Numbered from the stretch's first letter, positions 35,470 to 44,585 are shown. The stretch is 64,000 bases of DNA from Pseudomonadaceae bacterium (GCA_024743435.1 JANSWO010000001.1:682001-746000), one strand, 5' to 3'. Notes: generated by a model not told the origin, from the letters alone. Program-made: numbers and translations.

Positions 35470-36720
35470 CTAGAGCGCGTGCAGCTTCACGGGAACGTCC
35501 TTGATGCCGCGAATGAAATTGTTCGGTAGGCGTTCAATGTTGCCCACGATCTCGATGTTGTGGAATCGCTTCATGATCTCTTCCCACAGCACCCGCAACT
35601 GCATCTCCGCCATGCGATTACCCATACAACGGTGAACGCCAAAGCCGAACGCCACGTGAGAGCGCGCGTTAGGCCGGTCGATAACGAGCTTGTCTGGGTT
35701 CTCGAACACGGTCTCGTCCCGGTTGCCTGAGAGGTACCACATGATGACCTTCTCACCTTTCTTGATGAGCTTGCCGCCCAGTTCGTAGTCTTCGAGCGCG
35801 GTGCGGCGCATGTGAATCACTGGCGTTTGCCAACGGACGATCTCCGCCACCATATTCGGGATGAGCGCGGGATTGTCGCGTAGCTTCTGGTACTGATCTG
35901 GAAACTGATTCAGCCCGATTACGCCGCCACTGATGCTGTTGCGAGTGGTGTCGTTGCCGCCCACGATGAGCAGCAACAGATTGCCCAGGAACTGCTCGGG
36001 GTTCTCATTCATCTTGGCGGTGGCTTCGTTGTGTTGAAGCATGGAGATGAGATCGAACGCCGGTGGTTTCCCAGCTTTAGATTCCCAGAGCTGGTAGAAC
36101 GCACCCGCCGCTTGCATCAACTCGGCATAGCGGTCATCCATGTTAATACTGTCGTCGCCCGTGATCTGAGGCACGGCCGTGGTGAGGTCAGACCAGTAAA
36201 CAAGCTTGTGCCGATCTTCGTAGGGAAAGTCGAATAGGGTGGCGAGCATTCGCGCCGTCAGCTCAATCGATACTTCCTGTACCCAATTGAACGTTTTACC
36301 CACGGGCAGGTTATCCAGGATGTCGGCCGCGCGTTCGCGGATCAGCGGTTCCAGTTCGGCGAGGTTCTTAGGTGCAACCGTCGGTGCAACTGCTCGACGC
36401 TGCGGCATGTGCTCCGGCTCATCCATGGTGATAAAGCTCTGACCCTGCAGTTGTCCTTCGATGACTTGAGGGTCTGCGATCGCGATGCCGCCAACGTGAG
36501 AAGAGGATGAGAAAACAGCGTTATTGGTATCGACTTCTTTGATGAGCGCATGGCTGGTAACGGACCAGAATGGTCCGTTCACGCTGTCTGCTCGAAAGTG
36601 GATGGGCGCTTCTTTGCGCAGGCGCGCGAACCAGGGGTGCCAGCTGTCCTGTTGAAACAGCTCTGGTCGGCTGACATCGATGTCTGCCAGTGCGACCGCG
36701 TTTACATCAGTTGTAGTCAT
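35470..36720 (-). CDS. Cytochrome P450, CYP153-like
   Basis: 416 residues. The I-helix motif is GGNDTTRNS (254-262), ExxR is in AEIVRWQTP, and the haem loop FGFGVHRCMGNR has Cys365. The segment HMRRTALEDYELGGKLIKKG and the GGNDTTRNS pattern are characteristic of the CYP153 family, soluble bacterial alkane omega-hydroxylases, though related terpene and sterol P450s share parts. It would need ferredoxin and a reductase; neither is encoded in the window. The gene starts 20 bases after an MMPL/RND transporter gene on the same strand, so transport and terminal hydroxylation of a hydrophobic substrate may be linked. Confidence 0.88.
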   Translation of the reverse strand: MTTTDVNAVALADIDVSRPELFQQDSWHPWFARLRKEAPIHFRADSVNGPFWSVTSHALIKEVDTNNAVFSSSSHVGGIAIADPQVIEGQLQGQSFITMDEPEHMPQRRAVAPTVAPKNLAELEPLIRERAADILDNLPVGKTFNWVQEVSIELTARMLATLFDFPYEDRHKLVYWSDLTTAVPQITGDDSINMDDRYAELMQAAGAFYQLWESKAGKPPAFDLISMLQHNEATAKMNENPEQFLGNLLLLIVGGNDTTRNSISGGVIGLNQFPDQYQKLRDNPALIPNMVAEIVRWQTPVIHMRRTALEDYELGGKLIKKGEKVIMWYLSGNRDETVFENPDKLVIDRPNARSHVAFGFGVHRCMGNRMAEMQLRVLWEEIMKRFHNIEIVGNIERLPNNFIRGIKDVPVKLHAL

Positions 36721-36739
36721 TTGAGCGTCCTTGTCGAGA

Positions 36740-39106
36740 TCACTGAGCGGTTTGCTCAGCCGTCATCCTGGGTGTGATCCAGCGACGAAACAACATGAGC
36801 AGGCTGGGCAGCAATAGCAGGTTGGCGACGAACGCGGCGGCCATCGCGACCGCGGTCAGCAATCCAAATGCCATTGTCGGCACGAACATCGAAAGTATCA
36901 GAACGATGAAACCCAGTGCAATCGTGCAACTGGTGAAGTATGCGGCGCGTCCGATACTGGCGTGGCTGGCGACGATCGCGGCGGCGGTATCGCCACCGTT
37001 TCTCCGAAGCTCTGACGCAAAGCGATGCAGGTAATGGATTGCGTCATCGACTCCGATGCCGATGCAGATCGCTGCAATCGTAATGGTCATCATATCCAGT
37101 GTGATCCCGGTCCAGCCCATGATGCCGAGGGTGAACATCGCGGCGAGAATGTTTGCGGTGACGCCGAGAACGGCAAATGCCAGCGATCTGAGCAGGATGA
37201 GAAACATGGTTAGAGTGGCGAGGATGACAGCTGTAACCGTGTTGCGCTGAGAATCGAGCAGCGTGTGTAGGGAACTGCCGAACAGCACGTACATGCCTGT
37301 CGTTTCGATCTTGCCATCGATGAAGCCGGATTCTCTGGCGGTGTCTCGCAACTGTGCGGTCACGTTTGCGTAGTTTGCCGGGGGGGCCGACTCGCGCATG
37401 CGCAAGCTGATCCGCAGTTGGCTTCCGTCTTCGCTGATGTAAGGGCGAACCAATGATTGTCCGTGACTTTCAGCCAGGCCGGACAGCGCTAGTGAGCGCG
37501 CGAACGCATCTGTGCGTATGGCACTCGTATGGCTGGCGAGGAGTGTGATTACGTCCGAGAGTGCGGTAACGCTACCGACATCGTCGCGCGCGCGTAGTTG
37601 AGCCACGAGTTTTTCAAGCTGGCGCAATTGGGCATCGTCTATGCTGTACGTCGCCGCCGCCGAATCGGGCGAGGCGAAGATGTCGTCGTCGAGGCTACCC
37701 ACATCGGCACCGGGCGCCGTTATCGACAGCACCATGTTGAGTGGTAGTACGCCGCCGAAGTGATTGTCGATATAGCGTAGCCCCTGACGAACCTGGGTGT
37801 CGTCTTTGAAGTAGCCGCTGAAGGTTCCGCCGAGCATGAGTTGGCTCATGCCGGCGATCGAAGCGATGAGTGTCACCAGAGCCGCGAGTGCGACCGTTTT
37901 GAAACGGCTGGTGGAAAGTCTTGAGAATGCATTCACGATGGGCAGTTGACGCCCCAGTGTCGTGCTGGGCTTTCCTCGCGGGAGCAGGAGGAGTAAAGCA
38001 GGGAACACCAGGAAGCCGACAACCAATGCGAGCGCAACGCCGGCGGCAATCATCCAGCCGAAATCGATCACCGGGCGGATACCGCTGGTTGTGAGGCTGG
38101 CGAACGCGACCATGGTGGTCAGTGCCGTAAACACGCAGGGTGCAAACTTCGAGAACATCGTTGTCTCGATTAATGCTCTATCCGACAGCTCCGGCTGCGT
38201 TCGCAGGAGCTCCCGATAGCGCACCACGAGGTGAATGGTGAACGACACAGAAAAGATAATGAGCAACGAAATGCTGTTCGCGGAGATGACGCTCATCGGA
38301 ATGTCGAACGCGCCGAGCAGTCCAGCCCCGAGCGCGCAGACGATGGCCGCGATCACCAGGTTCAGAACTACCCAGCGTGCGCGGCGAAAAAAGAACGTGA
38401 GAGCGGCGAGCAGCAATAACACGATGCCAACTCCGAACGCGCCTACATCGTTCTGCACAAACACGATCATGTCGTGCGCGATGAGTGGCACACCACCCAA
38501 GTATGGGTGAGCGTCGGATTCAAACGCGGTCAGTTCTGCGCGAATGGACTCCAGGGCATCGCCATGTTGGCTTGCGTCAGATGACAGCCCCACCCGAATA
38601 GCCGTCGCTTTGCCATTGTTTGAAATGAGCTGTTCATGGAATAGCGGCTGTGAGGCCAGAAATGCCAGTGCTGCATCCCGGTCTGTCGTCGGATCGGCCA
38701 GCGTGACGTCACTACCGAGCGAGAGAATGGGGACGTCGAGGATCGAAAGCGTATCGGAGACGCCAGCAATGGGGTGAAGCGCGTGCTGAACACTCCTGAT
38801 GAGCGCCAGGCTTTGCGCGCTCGACAGCTCGACGTTCTGTGGTTCGATCGCAACCAGAATGAAGTCGTCATCCGGGAAAGTCCCGCGAAAGCGCTGGTAG
38901 TCTGCAAACAGCTGATCACCTTCGACCACAAGCGTCTCGGCCGAGGCGTCAAAGCGAATGTCCTGCCAATAAGTGGCCGCGATCGCGACCGCAATGGCTA
39001 TGCTCAGCAATACGGTTTTTGGCGCTGACAGCAGAGCTTGATAGGCACGCGCGGCATGTACTTGCATGCCGCGCTGTTTTGCTGGCGAGCTGTCTTTGTC
39101 TGTCAT
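36740..39106 (-). CDS. MMPL/RND-superfamily transporter
   Basis: 788 residues with the two-fold MMPL layout: an N-terminal span, a periplasmic domain of about 170 residues, five spans, then the pattern repeated (second periplasmic domain about 420-600). GDQLFADYQRFRGTFPDDDF is typical of the single-chain RND transporters of proteobacteria that carry lipids, hopanoids or sterol-like molecules. No adaptor protein is associated. Upstream of and probably co-transcribed with the CYP153-like P450, suggesting movement of the P450 substrate or of membrane lipids. Direction of transport cannot be read from the sequence. Confidence 0.85.
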   Translation of the reverse strand: MTDKDSSPAKQRGMQVHAARAYQALLSAPKTVLLSIAIAVAIAATYWQDIRFDASAETLVVEGDQLFADYQRFRGTFPDDDFILVAIEPQNVELSSAQSLALIRSVQHALHPIAGVSDTLSILDVPILSLGSDVTLADPTTDRDAALAFLASQPLFHEQLISNNGKATAIRVGLSSDASQHGDALESIRAELTAFESDAHPYLGGVPLIAHDMIVFVQNDVGAFGVGIVLLLLAALTFFFRRARWVVLNLVIAAIVCALGAGLLGAFDIPMSVISANSISLLIIFSVSFTIHLVVRYRELLRTQPELSDRALIETTMFSKFAPCVFTALTTMVAFASLTTSGIRPVIDFGWMIAAGVALALVVGFLVFPALLLLLPRGKPSTTLGRQLPIVNAFSRLSTSRFKTVALAALVTLIASIAGMSQLMLGGTFSGYFKDDTQVRQGLRYIDNHFGGVLPLNMVLSITAPGADVGSLDDDIFASPDSAAATYSIDDAQLRQLEKLVAQLRARDDVGSVTALSDVITLLASHTSAIRTDAFARSLALSGLAESHGQSLVRPYISEDGSQLRISLRMRESAPPANYANVTAQLRDTARESGFIDGKIETTGMYVLFGSSLHTLLDSQRNTVTAVILATLTMFLILLRSLAFAVLGVTANILAAMFTLGIMGWTGITLDMMTITIAAICIGIGVDDAIHYLHRFASELRRNGGDTAAAIVASHASIGRAAYFTSCTIALGFIVLILSMFVPTMAFGLLTAVAMAAAFVANLLLLPSLLMLFRRWITPRMTAEQTAQ

Positions 39107-39214
39107 GATCGCTGGCTCGCTGAGCTAGGCCTGTCAAGCGCACATTGTTCGTACCACCAGTATGCGCTGTATAGCGGCGCACCGGAGCAGGTGTCTGGGG
39201 TGCTCTATCAGGCG

Positions 39215-39700
39215 TTACCCGACGGCGACGTTTCGCGCGGACGAGTCACTACTTTTTGGCACGGTCAGTGTTAACACCCCATCGGTGTATACCGCTTCTG
39301 CTTTTTGGATATCAACATCTGCGCTCAATGGAATTGTACGGGTGAAACTTCCGAAGGCACGCTCGCGGATGACGACGCCGCCATCCTGTCGTGACGAGCT
39401 CATTCGCTTGGTACCGCTCACGGTGACCAAGCCATCGCGAATCTGCACCGACAGATCTTCCTTCGCGACGCCCGGCACCTCCAGACGAATCTCAACCTCG
39501 TTTTTGTGGTCGATCACGTCGGTGGCGAGCAAGCCCCAGCGCTCCGGGTTGTCTTAGGCTGACTCATTGTCAGCCGTTTGCGCTGGCTCGTCGTGTTTGA
39601 AATAGGTCAATGCGTTGTGAGCTTGCTCTCGCAGGCTTGACCAACCTTTACTCAGAAGGTTGGATCCAATCATGGGTTTGCCGATGTTTCCGAGTGTCAT
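39215..39700 (-). pseudogene. Small heat-shock protein (Hsp20) split by an in-frame TAA
   Basis: ATG 39700 follows a strong GAGGAG site and encodes 48 residues (MTLGNIGKPMIGSNLLSKGW, then SSLREQAHNALTYF) up to a TAA at 39554-39556. The same frame continues without shift: DNPERWGLLATDVIDHKN followed by a complete alpha-crystallin domain with EVPGVAKEDLSV and GVLTLTVPK to the TAA at 39215. Upstream and downstream parts fit one normal Hsp20 of about 160 residues. The downstream part could still be made from TTG 39532, giving 105 residues without the N-terminal arm that drives oligomer formation. A single nonsense mutation, a sequencing error or read-through are the options. Confidence 0.78.
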
Positions 39701-39845
39701 CCCTTGGCTCCTCTTGCTGACGATTTGCTGTGTCGGATTCTTCGCTCCGCGTGACTGGTAGTGGGGTCACTCGCGTCCGATTCGATAGGTAGTTTCGCGT
39801 AGTATCGGCCCCGAAACCTGTGCAGCCGGAAGAGGACATGACGTA

Positions 39846-40688
39846 ATGCCAAAGCTCGCTATTGAACCATCTGGCCAGGCGTGTGGAGCTACCGTGACTG
39901 GTGTTGACCTGTCACAGCCGCTCGCCGCCAGTGTTGTTGATCAGATCCGGGCAGCCTGGCTAGAGCATCATGTCCTGGCGTTTCCCGACCAGAAACTCAG
40001 CAGCGATGAATTCGAACGCTTCGCCCAACTGTTTGGGCGCTTTGGTGACGATCCCTTCTTCAAGCCTATTTCAGGCAGAGAACACATCGCGGCAGTCCGG
40101 CGGGAAGCCAGCGATACCAGCCCGATCTTCGCGGAAGTCTTTCACTCGGACTGGAGCTTCCAGGCCCAGCCGCCGGCCGCGACGCTGCTCTACAGCATCG
40201 ATATTCCTCCGGTGGGTGGTGATACATTGTTTGCCAATCAGCATTTGGCGCTCGAGCGAATGCCGTCAGAGCTGAGGAGCAGGCTGGAAGGCAAGATGGC
40301 GATCCACTCAGCGGCTGTTGGTTATGCGCCAGACGGTCTGTATGGCGACCCAAAGAACCACGGCAGCATGGATATTGTGGTTTCGGAAGAAGCTTACGCG
40401 CGGCAATCGCACCCGCTCTTTCGGGCGCATCCCGAGACGGGCAGGCGAGCTATCTTCAGCGGCGCATTTTCTTATGTCATCGGTTTCGAGGGTATGACAG
40501 ATGATGAAGCCAAACCCCTGCTGCTTGAACTGCTTGCCTGGCAGAGTCGGGAGGAGTTTCTATATCGGCATCAGTGGGCAAATGACATGCTCGTGATGTG
40601 GGATAACCGTAGCGTTCTGCATAGAGCGACCGGTGGCTACGAAGGTCACCGGCGTGAGCTTCATCGGATCACGATCAATTCTGGCTAG
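39846..40688 (+). CDS. TauD/TfdA-family 2OG dioxygenase
   Basis: 280 residues from ATG 39846. The family opening is PSGQACGATVTGVDLSQPL. The iron ligands are His100 and Asp102 (FHSDWSFQ) and His259 (VLHRATGGYEG), with the 2OG-binding arginine in HRRELHRI. Members cleave sulfonates such as taurine, hydroxylate 2,4-D or alpha-ketoglutarate-dependent herbicides, or act on small acids; the DWSFQ context is closer to the general TfdA group than to taurine-specific enzymes. No sulfonate transporter is adjacent. It is divergent from the broken Hsp20 gene and followed at once by a repeat cluster. Confidence 0.88.
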   Translation: MPKLAIEPSGQACGATVTGVDLSQPLAASVVDQIRAAWLEHHVLAFPDQKLSSDEFERFAQLFGRFGDDPFFKPISGREHIAAVRREASDTSPIFAEVFHSDWSFQAQPPAATLLYSIDIPPVGGDTLFANQHLALERMPSELRSRLEGKMAIHSAAVGYAPDGLYGDPKNHGSMDIVVSEEAYARQSHPLFRAHPETGRRAIFSGAFSYVIGFEGMTDDEAKPLLLELLAWQSREEFLYRHQWANDMLVMWDNRSVLHRATGGYEGHRRELHRITINSG

Positions 40689-40695
40689 TACCTAC

Positions 40696-40907
40696 GGGGT
40701 CAGGAGTAGTGGGGTCAGGGTCAAGTGCCAGTTGCCAGTTACGGGGTCAGGACCAAGTGCCAGGTCCAATCAGTTCTTGTGCTTGCTCCTGGACCTCCAG
40801 ATCGATTGGACCTGGCACTTGGTCCTGACCCCACTACTCGATCGATTGGACCTGGCACTTGGTCCTGACCCCTTAGCTTGGTCCTGACCCCACTACTCAC
40901 TGACCCC
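40696..40907. repeat. REP-family cluster, GTCAGG/CCTGAC subtype
   Basis: It begins with two damaged left ends (GGGGTCAGG at 40696 and again at 40711 with GTCAAGTGCCAG). A complete palindrome follows whose arms read GGGGTCAGGACC and GGTCCTGACCCC, then a second complete right half, then two right-end scraps (TTGGTCCTGACCCC, TGACCCC). All ends here are of the TGAC subtype. It fills most of the 249-base gap between the TauD gene and pyrC and is the rightmost site of the family. Confidence 0.88.
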
Positions 40908-40937
40908 ATCACTACAACGTGATAAATTTGCGCGTCC

Positions 40938-42017
40938 TTGAGGAAGCCTCTGAGCCCATCCGTGCAAGCTAATTCTGAACAGCGTCTCGTCATTCGCCGC
41001 CCTGATGACTGGCACGTGCATTTGCGCGATGACGCTATGCTCGCCGGCGTCGCCGTGCACACGGCAAAACAGTTCGGACGAGCGATCGTCATGCCGAATC
41101 TGAGTCCGCCGGTCACGACAGTGGATCAGGCGGAAAGCTACCGCAGCCGAATCCTCGCAGCACTTCCGGCCGATTCTCACTTCGAACCATTGATGACGGC
41201 CTACCTCACCGATACGATCTCTGCTGAGGAGATCGCGCGAGGGTTCGGTGAGAATGTGTTTGCGGCCTGCAAGCTGTACCCGGCGAACGCCACTACAAAC
41301 TCTGATCACGGCGTCACCTCGGTTAGCTTGATCAGTGAAGTGCTCGAGACCATGCAGCGGATTGACATGCCGTTGCTCATTCACGGCGAGGTGACGTCTC
41401 CGGATATCGATGTGTTCGACCGGGAGGCCGTGTTTATCGACACCGTGTTGCAGCCGTTGCGGCGAGACTTTCCTGAGCTTCGCATTGTGCTCGAGCACAT
41501 CACGACCAAGGAAGCCGTGGACTTTGTGCTTGCAGAGGGGGAAAACCTCGCGGCCACCATCACGCCGCATCATCTCGAGATCAATCGAAACGCGATGTTT
41601 GATGGCGGTTTGCGCCCGCACATGTACTGCTTGCCGACGGCCAAGCGTGAGTTGCACAGACAAGCGCTGCGCGGCGCGGCAACCTCAGGTAATCCCAAAT
41701 TCTTCCTCGGAACCGACTCTGCTCCCCACGCAATCGCCGACAAGGAGTCGGATTGCGGTTGCGCCGGAATCTTCAACGCACCCTATGCGCTCGAGGCATA
41801 CGCCAAAGTATTCGCAGAAGAGGGTGCACTCGACCAGCTAGAGGGTTTCGCGTCGCTGCATGGGCCAGCGTTCTATCGTCTGCCGGCAAACGAGGCCACT
41901 GTGGCGCTGGAGCAACAGTCGATTGACGTTCCGGAGTGCGTTCAGGCGGGCGAGACTGTATTGCGGCCATTTCACGCCGGTGCGAGCCTGCCTTGGCGAT
42001 TTGTTGGTGCGGCGTAG
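40938..42017 (+). CDS. pyrC: Dihydroorotase
   Basis: 359 residues from TTG 40938; GTG 40962 is possible, and neither has a good ribosome site. Class II dihydroorotase of pyrimidine synthesis, closing carbamoyl-aspartate to dihydroorotate. The metal ligands are His-x-His in DWHVHLRD, the carboxylated lysine in ACKLYPANATTNSDHG, histidines in LIHGEV and LEHITTKEA, and the aspartate in GTDSAPH. The length matches E. coli PyrC (about 348). It is the clearest housekeeping gene in the window and marks the end of the repeat-rich catabolic region. Confidence 0.95.
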   Translation: MRKPLSPSVQANSEQRLVIRRPDDWHVHLRDDAMLAGVAVHTAKQFGRAIVMPNLSPPVTTVDQAESYRSRILAALPADSHFEPLMTAYLTDTISAEEIARGFGENVFAACKLYPANATTNSDHGVTSVSLISEVLETMQRIDMPLLIHGEVTSPDIDVFDREAVFIDTVLQPLRRDFPELRIVLEHITTKEAVDFVLAEGENLAATITPHHLEINRNAMFDGGLRPHMYCLPTAKRELHRQALRGAATSGNPKFFLGTDSAPHAIADKESDCGCAGIFNAPYALEAYAKVFAEEGALDQLEGFASLHGPAFYRLPANEATVALEQQSIDVPECVQAGETVLRPFHAGASLPWRFVGAA

Positions 42018-42135
42018 TCGGCGTCGGCTGATGGCTTGCCGATGTGACGCTAAACCCTCGTTTCGAACGCGCGCTTCTGTAACTCTGCCCGCACGGCTCG
42101 GCCGTGCATTCTGACCACCTGGACACCTGATACTT

Positions 42136-43683
42136 ATGATCATTCACGCAAGCCCTCTTCCGGACGTCGATATTCCACCGGTCACCATCACCGCTCATGT
42201 TCTGCGGCGGGCAACGGAACTCGCTGATCATGTGGCGATTCGGGATACCAGCGGCAGCAGTCTCTATACCTACGCTGAGCTCAGCGCTGCGATTTACTCG
42301 CTCGCGGGTGGTCTGGCGGCACGCGGGATCACACCGGGCAAAGTGGTGGGTCTCATGGCGCCAAATGTTCCGGAGTACGCGATTGTCTTCCATGGAGTCG
42401 CAGTAGCCGGTGCGGCGGTCACCACGATCAACCCAACCTATGGCTCTGAAGAGGTTAACCACCAGCTTATCGATGCAGGCGCATCTGTCCTGTTCACTGT
42501 TCCGATGTTTGTTGAAACGGCCCAGGCGGCAATCAAAGGCACCGATGTCACCGAGATAGTCGTGATTGGCGATGCGGTTCCTGGAACCACGGCGATGGCG
42601 TCGATCTTTGGCGATCCGATCGAGCAGGTGCCGGTGGATCTCGCCTCTCATACTGTTGTGTTGCCGTATTCGTCAGGCACGACGGGGCTGCCGAAAGGCG
42701 TCATGCTCTCGCATCGTAATCTGGTGGCCAACATCGAGCAGTGCCAACACGCGATTCGCTACCAGGACAACGAAGTCGCGCTCGCGGCGCTGCCGTTTTT
42801 CCACATCTACGGCATGCAGGTGCTGATGAACGGCTTGATCTGCAACGGCGTCACCACCGTGACGATGCCGCGCTTCGATATGGTTGAGGCGTTGCAGGCA
42901 GTATCCAAGCTTGGCATTACGCGGTTCTACGCGGTGCCGCCGATTGTGCTCGGTTTGGCCAATGCGCCGATTGTGGATGAGTACGATACGTCGTCTGTCC
43001 GGCAGGTTTTCTCTGGAGCTGCGCCACTCGGCGCGGAGCTCGCGGCAAAGGCTTCCGAGCGTCTGGGCTGTGAAGTGGTGCAGGGATTTGGGATGACTGA
43101 ACTCAGCCCGGTTAGTCACTGCACCGTGGAAGGGGACTACCGCCCCGGAACGAGTGGCGTGACGATTTCAAATACCGAAAGCCGGATTGTCGATCCTGAT
43201 ACCGGTGAAGATCAGGGCGTTGGTGAACGCGGAGAACTGTGGGTTCGCGGTCCTCAGGTCATGCTCGGCTATCTCAATAACCCAACGGCAACCGCCGAGA
43301 CGGTTGATGACGATGGCTGGCTGCACACGGGTGACATCGCGATCATCGACGAGCATGCGCACATGACGATCGTTGATCGAATGAAAGAGCTGATTAAATT
43401 CAAAGGTTTCCAGGTGGCTCCTGCCGAACTGGAAGCACTGCTTATCACCCATCCAAAGGTGGCGGACGTGGCGGTCATCGGTGTACCGGACGATGAGGCG
43501 GGTGAGCTACCGAAGGCGTTTGTGACGACGCCGCCCGATGTCGAGGTCACTCTCGAAGAACTTCAGGCGCTGGTGAGCGAGCATCTGGTGAGCTACAAGC
43601 AGATCAAGCAGCTTGAAGTGATCGATGCCATTCCGAAGAGTGCATCGGGCAAGATTCTGCGCAAGGACCTCCGTAACCGCTAG
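42136..43683 (+). CDS. 4-coumarate-CoA-ligase-like acyl-CoA synthetase
   Basis: 515 residues from ATG 42136. Adenylate-forming enzyme with the P-loop YSSGTTGLPKGVMLSH (about 177-192), the A5-type GFGMTELSPVSH, GWLHTGDIA, the hinge FKGFQVAPAELEALL and the catalytic C-terminal lysine in PKSASGKILRKDL. It activates a carboxylic acid with ATP and joins it to CoA. The sequence order and length are those of the 4CL group, which uses aromatic or fatty acids. It would feed acids from the neighbouring oxygenases into beta-oxidation, but this is inference. Confidence 0.9.
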   Translation: MIIHASPLPDVDIPPVTITAHVLRRATELADHVAIRDTSGSSLYTYAELSAAIYSLAGGLAARGITPGKVVGLMAPNVPEYAIVFHGVAVAGAAVTTINPTYGSEEVNHQLIDAGASVLFTVPMFVETAQAAIKGTDVTEIVVIGDAVPGTTAMASIFGDPIEQVPVDLASHTVVLPYSSGTTGLPKGVMLSHRNLVANIEQCQHAIRYQDNEVALAALPFFHIYGMQVLMNGLICNGVTTVTMPRFDMVEALQAVSKLGITRFYAVPPIVLGLANAPIVDEYDTSSVRQVFSGAAPLGAELAAKASERLGCEVVQGFGMTELSPVSHCTVEGDYRPGTSGVTISNTESRIVDPDTGEDQGVGERGELWVRGPQVMLGYLNNPTATAETVDDDGWLHTGDIAIIDEHAHMTIVDRMKELIKFKGFQVAPAELEALLITHPKVADVAVIGVPDDEAGELPKAFVTTPPDVEVTLEELQALVSEHLVSYKQIKQLEVIDAIPKSASGKILRKDLRNR

Positions 43684-43696
43684 ATCGGCTTCCCGA

Positions 43697-44551
43697 TTAT
43701 CGGAACAGCAGCACCGAGGTCTTGCAGGAACGGAGCATCTCGGTGGTGGTCGAGCCGATGATCAGGTTTCGGATTCTGGAGTGGCCATAAGCACCCATCA
43801 CCAGCAGGTCGAAAGCGCGGTCCTCGGCGGCTGCCGCAATCACCGCTTCCGGCTGGCCGGCAGCGAGTTCTTCCGTGACCTTGAGCCCTGCCGCGCGCAA
43901 TTGTTCAGCCGCTTGCTGCAGTTCATCGCGTCGCTCGCTGGTATCAGAGCCGACCGTCAGAAGGTGGCATTCCACGTCTTTGAACAGACTGGATCCAGCG
44001 ATCCCGTCTATGGCTTTGTTGGCGCTGGCACCACCATCGAACGCGATTAACGCGCGTTCAATGGGCCGATAGCTCCGAGCAGCAACCAGCACTTGTTTAT
44101 GGGTGGCCCGCACGACGCGTTCCAGGTTAGATCCCAGGTGACCGCTGGTGAAGTCAGCGGCTTCACCGCGTTTGCCGATGACAATCAGCTGCGCGTCCTC
44201 TTCAAACTCGGCGACGGTTTCGACAAGCTCTCCGTGTCTCAGCCGAGTGCTGACCTGACTTACCCCGGCAGCCTCCAGTCGATCGCGCGCGCCGTCGAGT
44301 ATCGCTCGCCCGCGTTTGAGCGCGAGCCGGGCCTTGTTGGCATCCAGCTCGGCCAGCTCTTCCAACAGCTCAGTTCGTGCGCCCAGCCCGATGCTGCCAC
44401 TGAGGTTGACCGGTTCGCTGGAGACATCACGACGCCCTAGCACGTGTACCACCGCTACGGATCGCCCGCCGCTGCGAGCTGCCCACGCTGCGTGGTCGCA
44501 AACGCTTTCGGAATAGATTGATCCGTCGATGACCGCGATGAGCTCTGTCAT
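43697..44551 (-). CDS. Tandem universal stress protein (two UspA domains)
   Basis: 284 residues from ATG 44551, after a run of Gs that serves as ribosome site. Domain 1 covers residues 1-145 with MTELIAVIDGS and VIGKRGEAADFTSGHLGS. Domain 2 covers 150-284 with ERALIAFDGGASANKAI and VMGAYGHSRIRNLIIGSTT; its G-x2-G-x9-GS(T) pattern predicts ATP binding, as does domain 1. The gene starts 34 bases after the SulP transporter stop on the same strand, an arrangement seen where a Usp protein tunes a bicarbonate or sulfate carrier. Convergent with the acyl-CoA ligase. Confidence 0.9.
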   Translation of the reverse strand: MTELIAVIDGSIYSESVCDHAAWAARSGGRSVAVVHVLGRRDVSSEPVNLSGSIGLGARTELLEELAELDANKARLALKRGRAILDGARDRLEAAGVSQVSTRLRHGELVETVAEFEEDAQLIVIGKRGEAADFTSGHLGSNLERVVRATHKQVLVAARSYRPIERALIAFDGGASANKAIDGIAGSSLFKDVECHLLTVGSDTSERRDELQQAAEQLRAAGLKVTEELAAGQPEAVIAAAAEDRAFDLLVMGAYGHSRIRNLIIGSTTTEMLRSCKTSVLLFR

Positions 44552-44585
44552 GGCGTGTCCCCCCCTTTGTTCGGTGCGCAGTACG

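Noticed and set aside
39648-39839. Reverse-strand 63-codon frame upstream of the Hsp20 gene
   Set aside because: It overlaps the Hsp20 start in another frame, has no family resemblance and no ribosome site.
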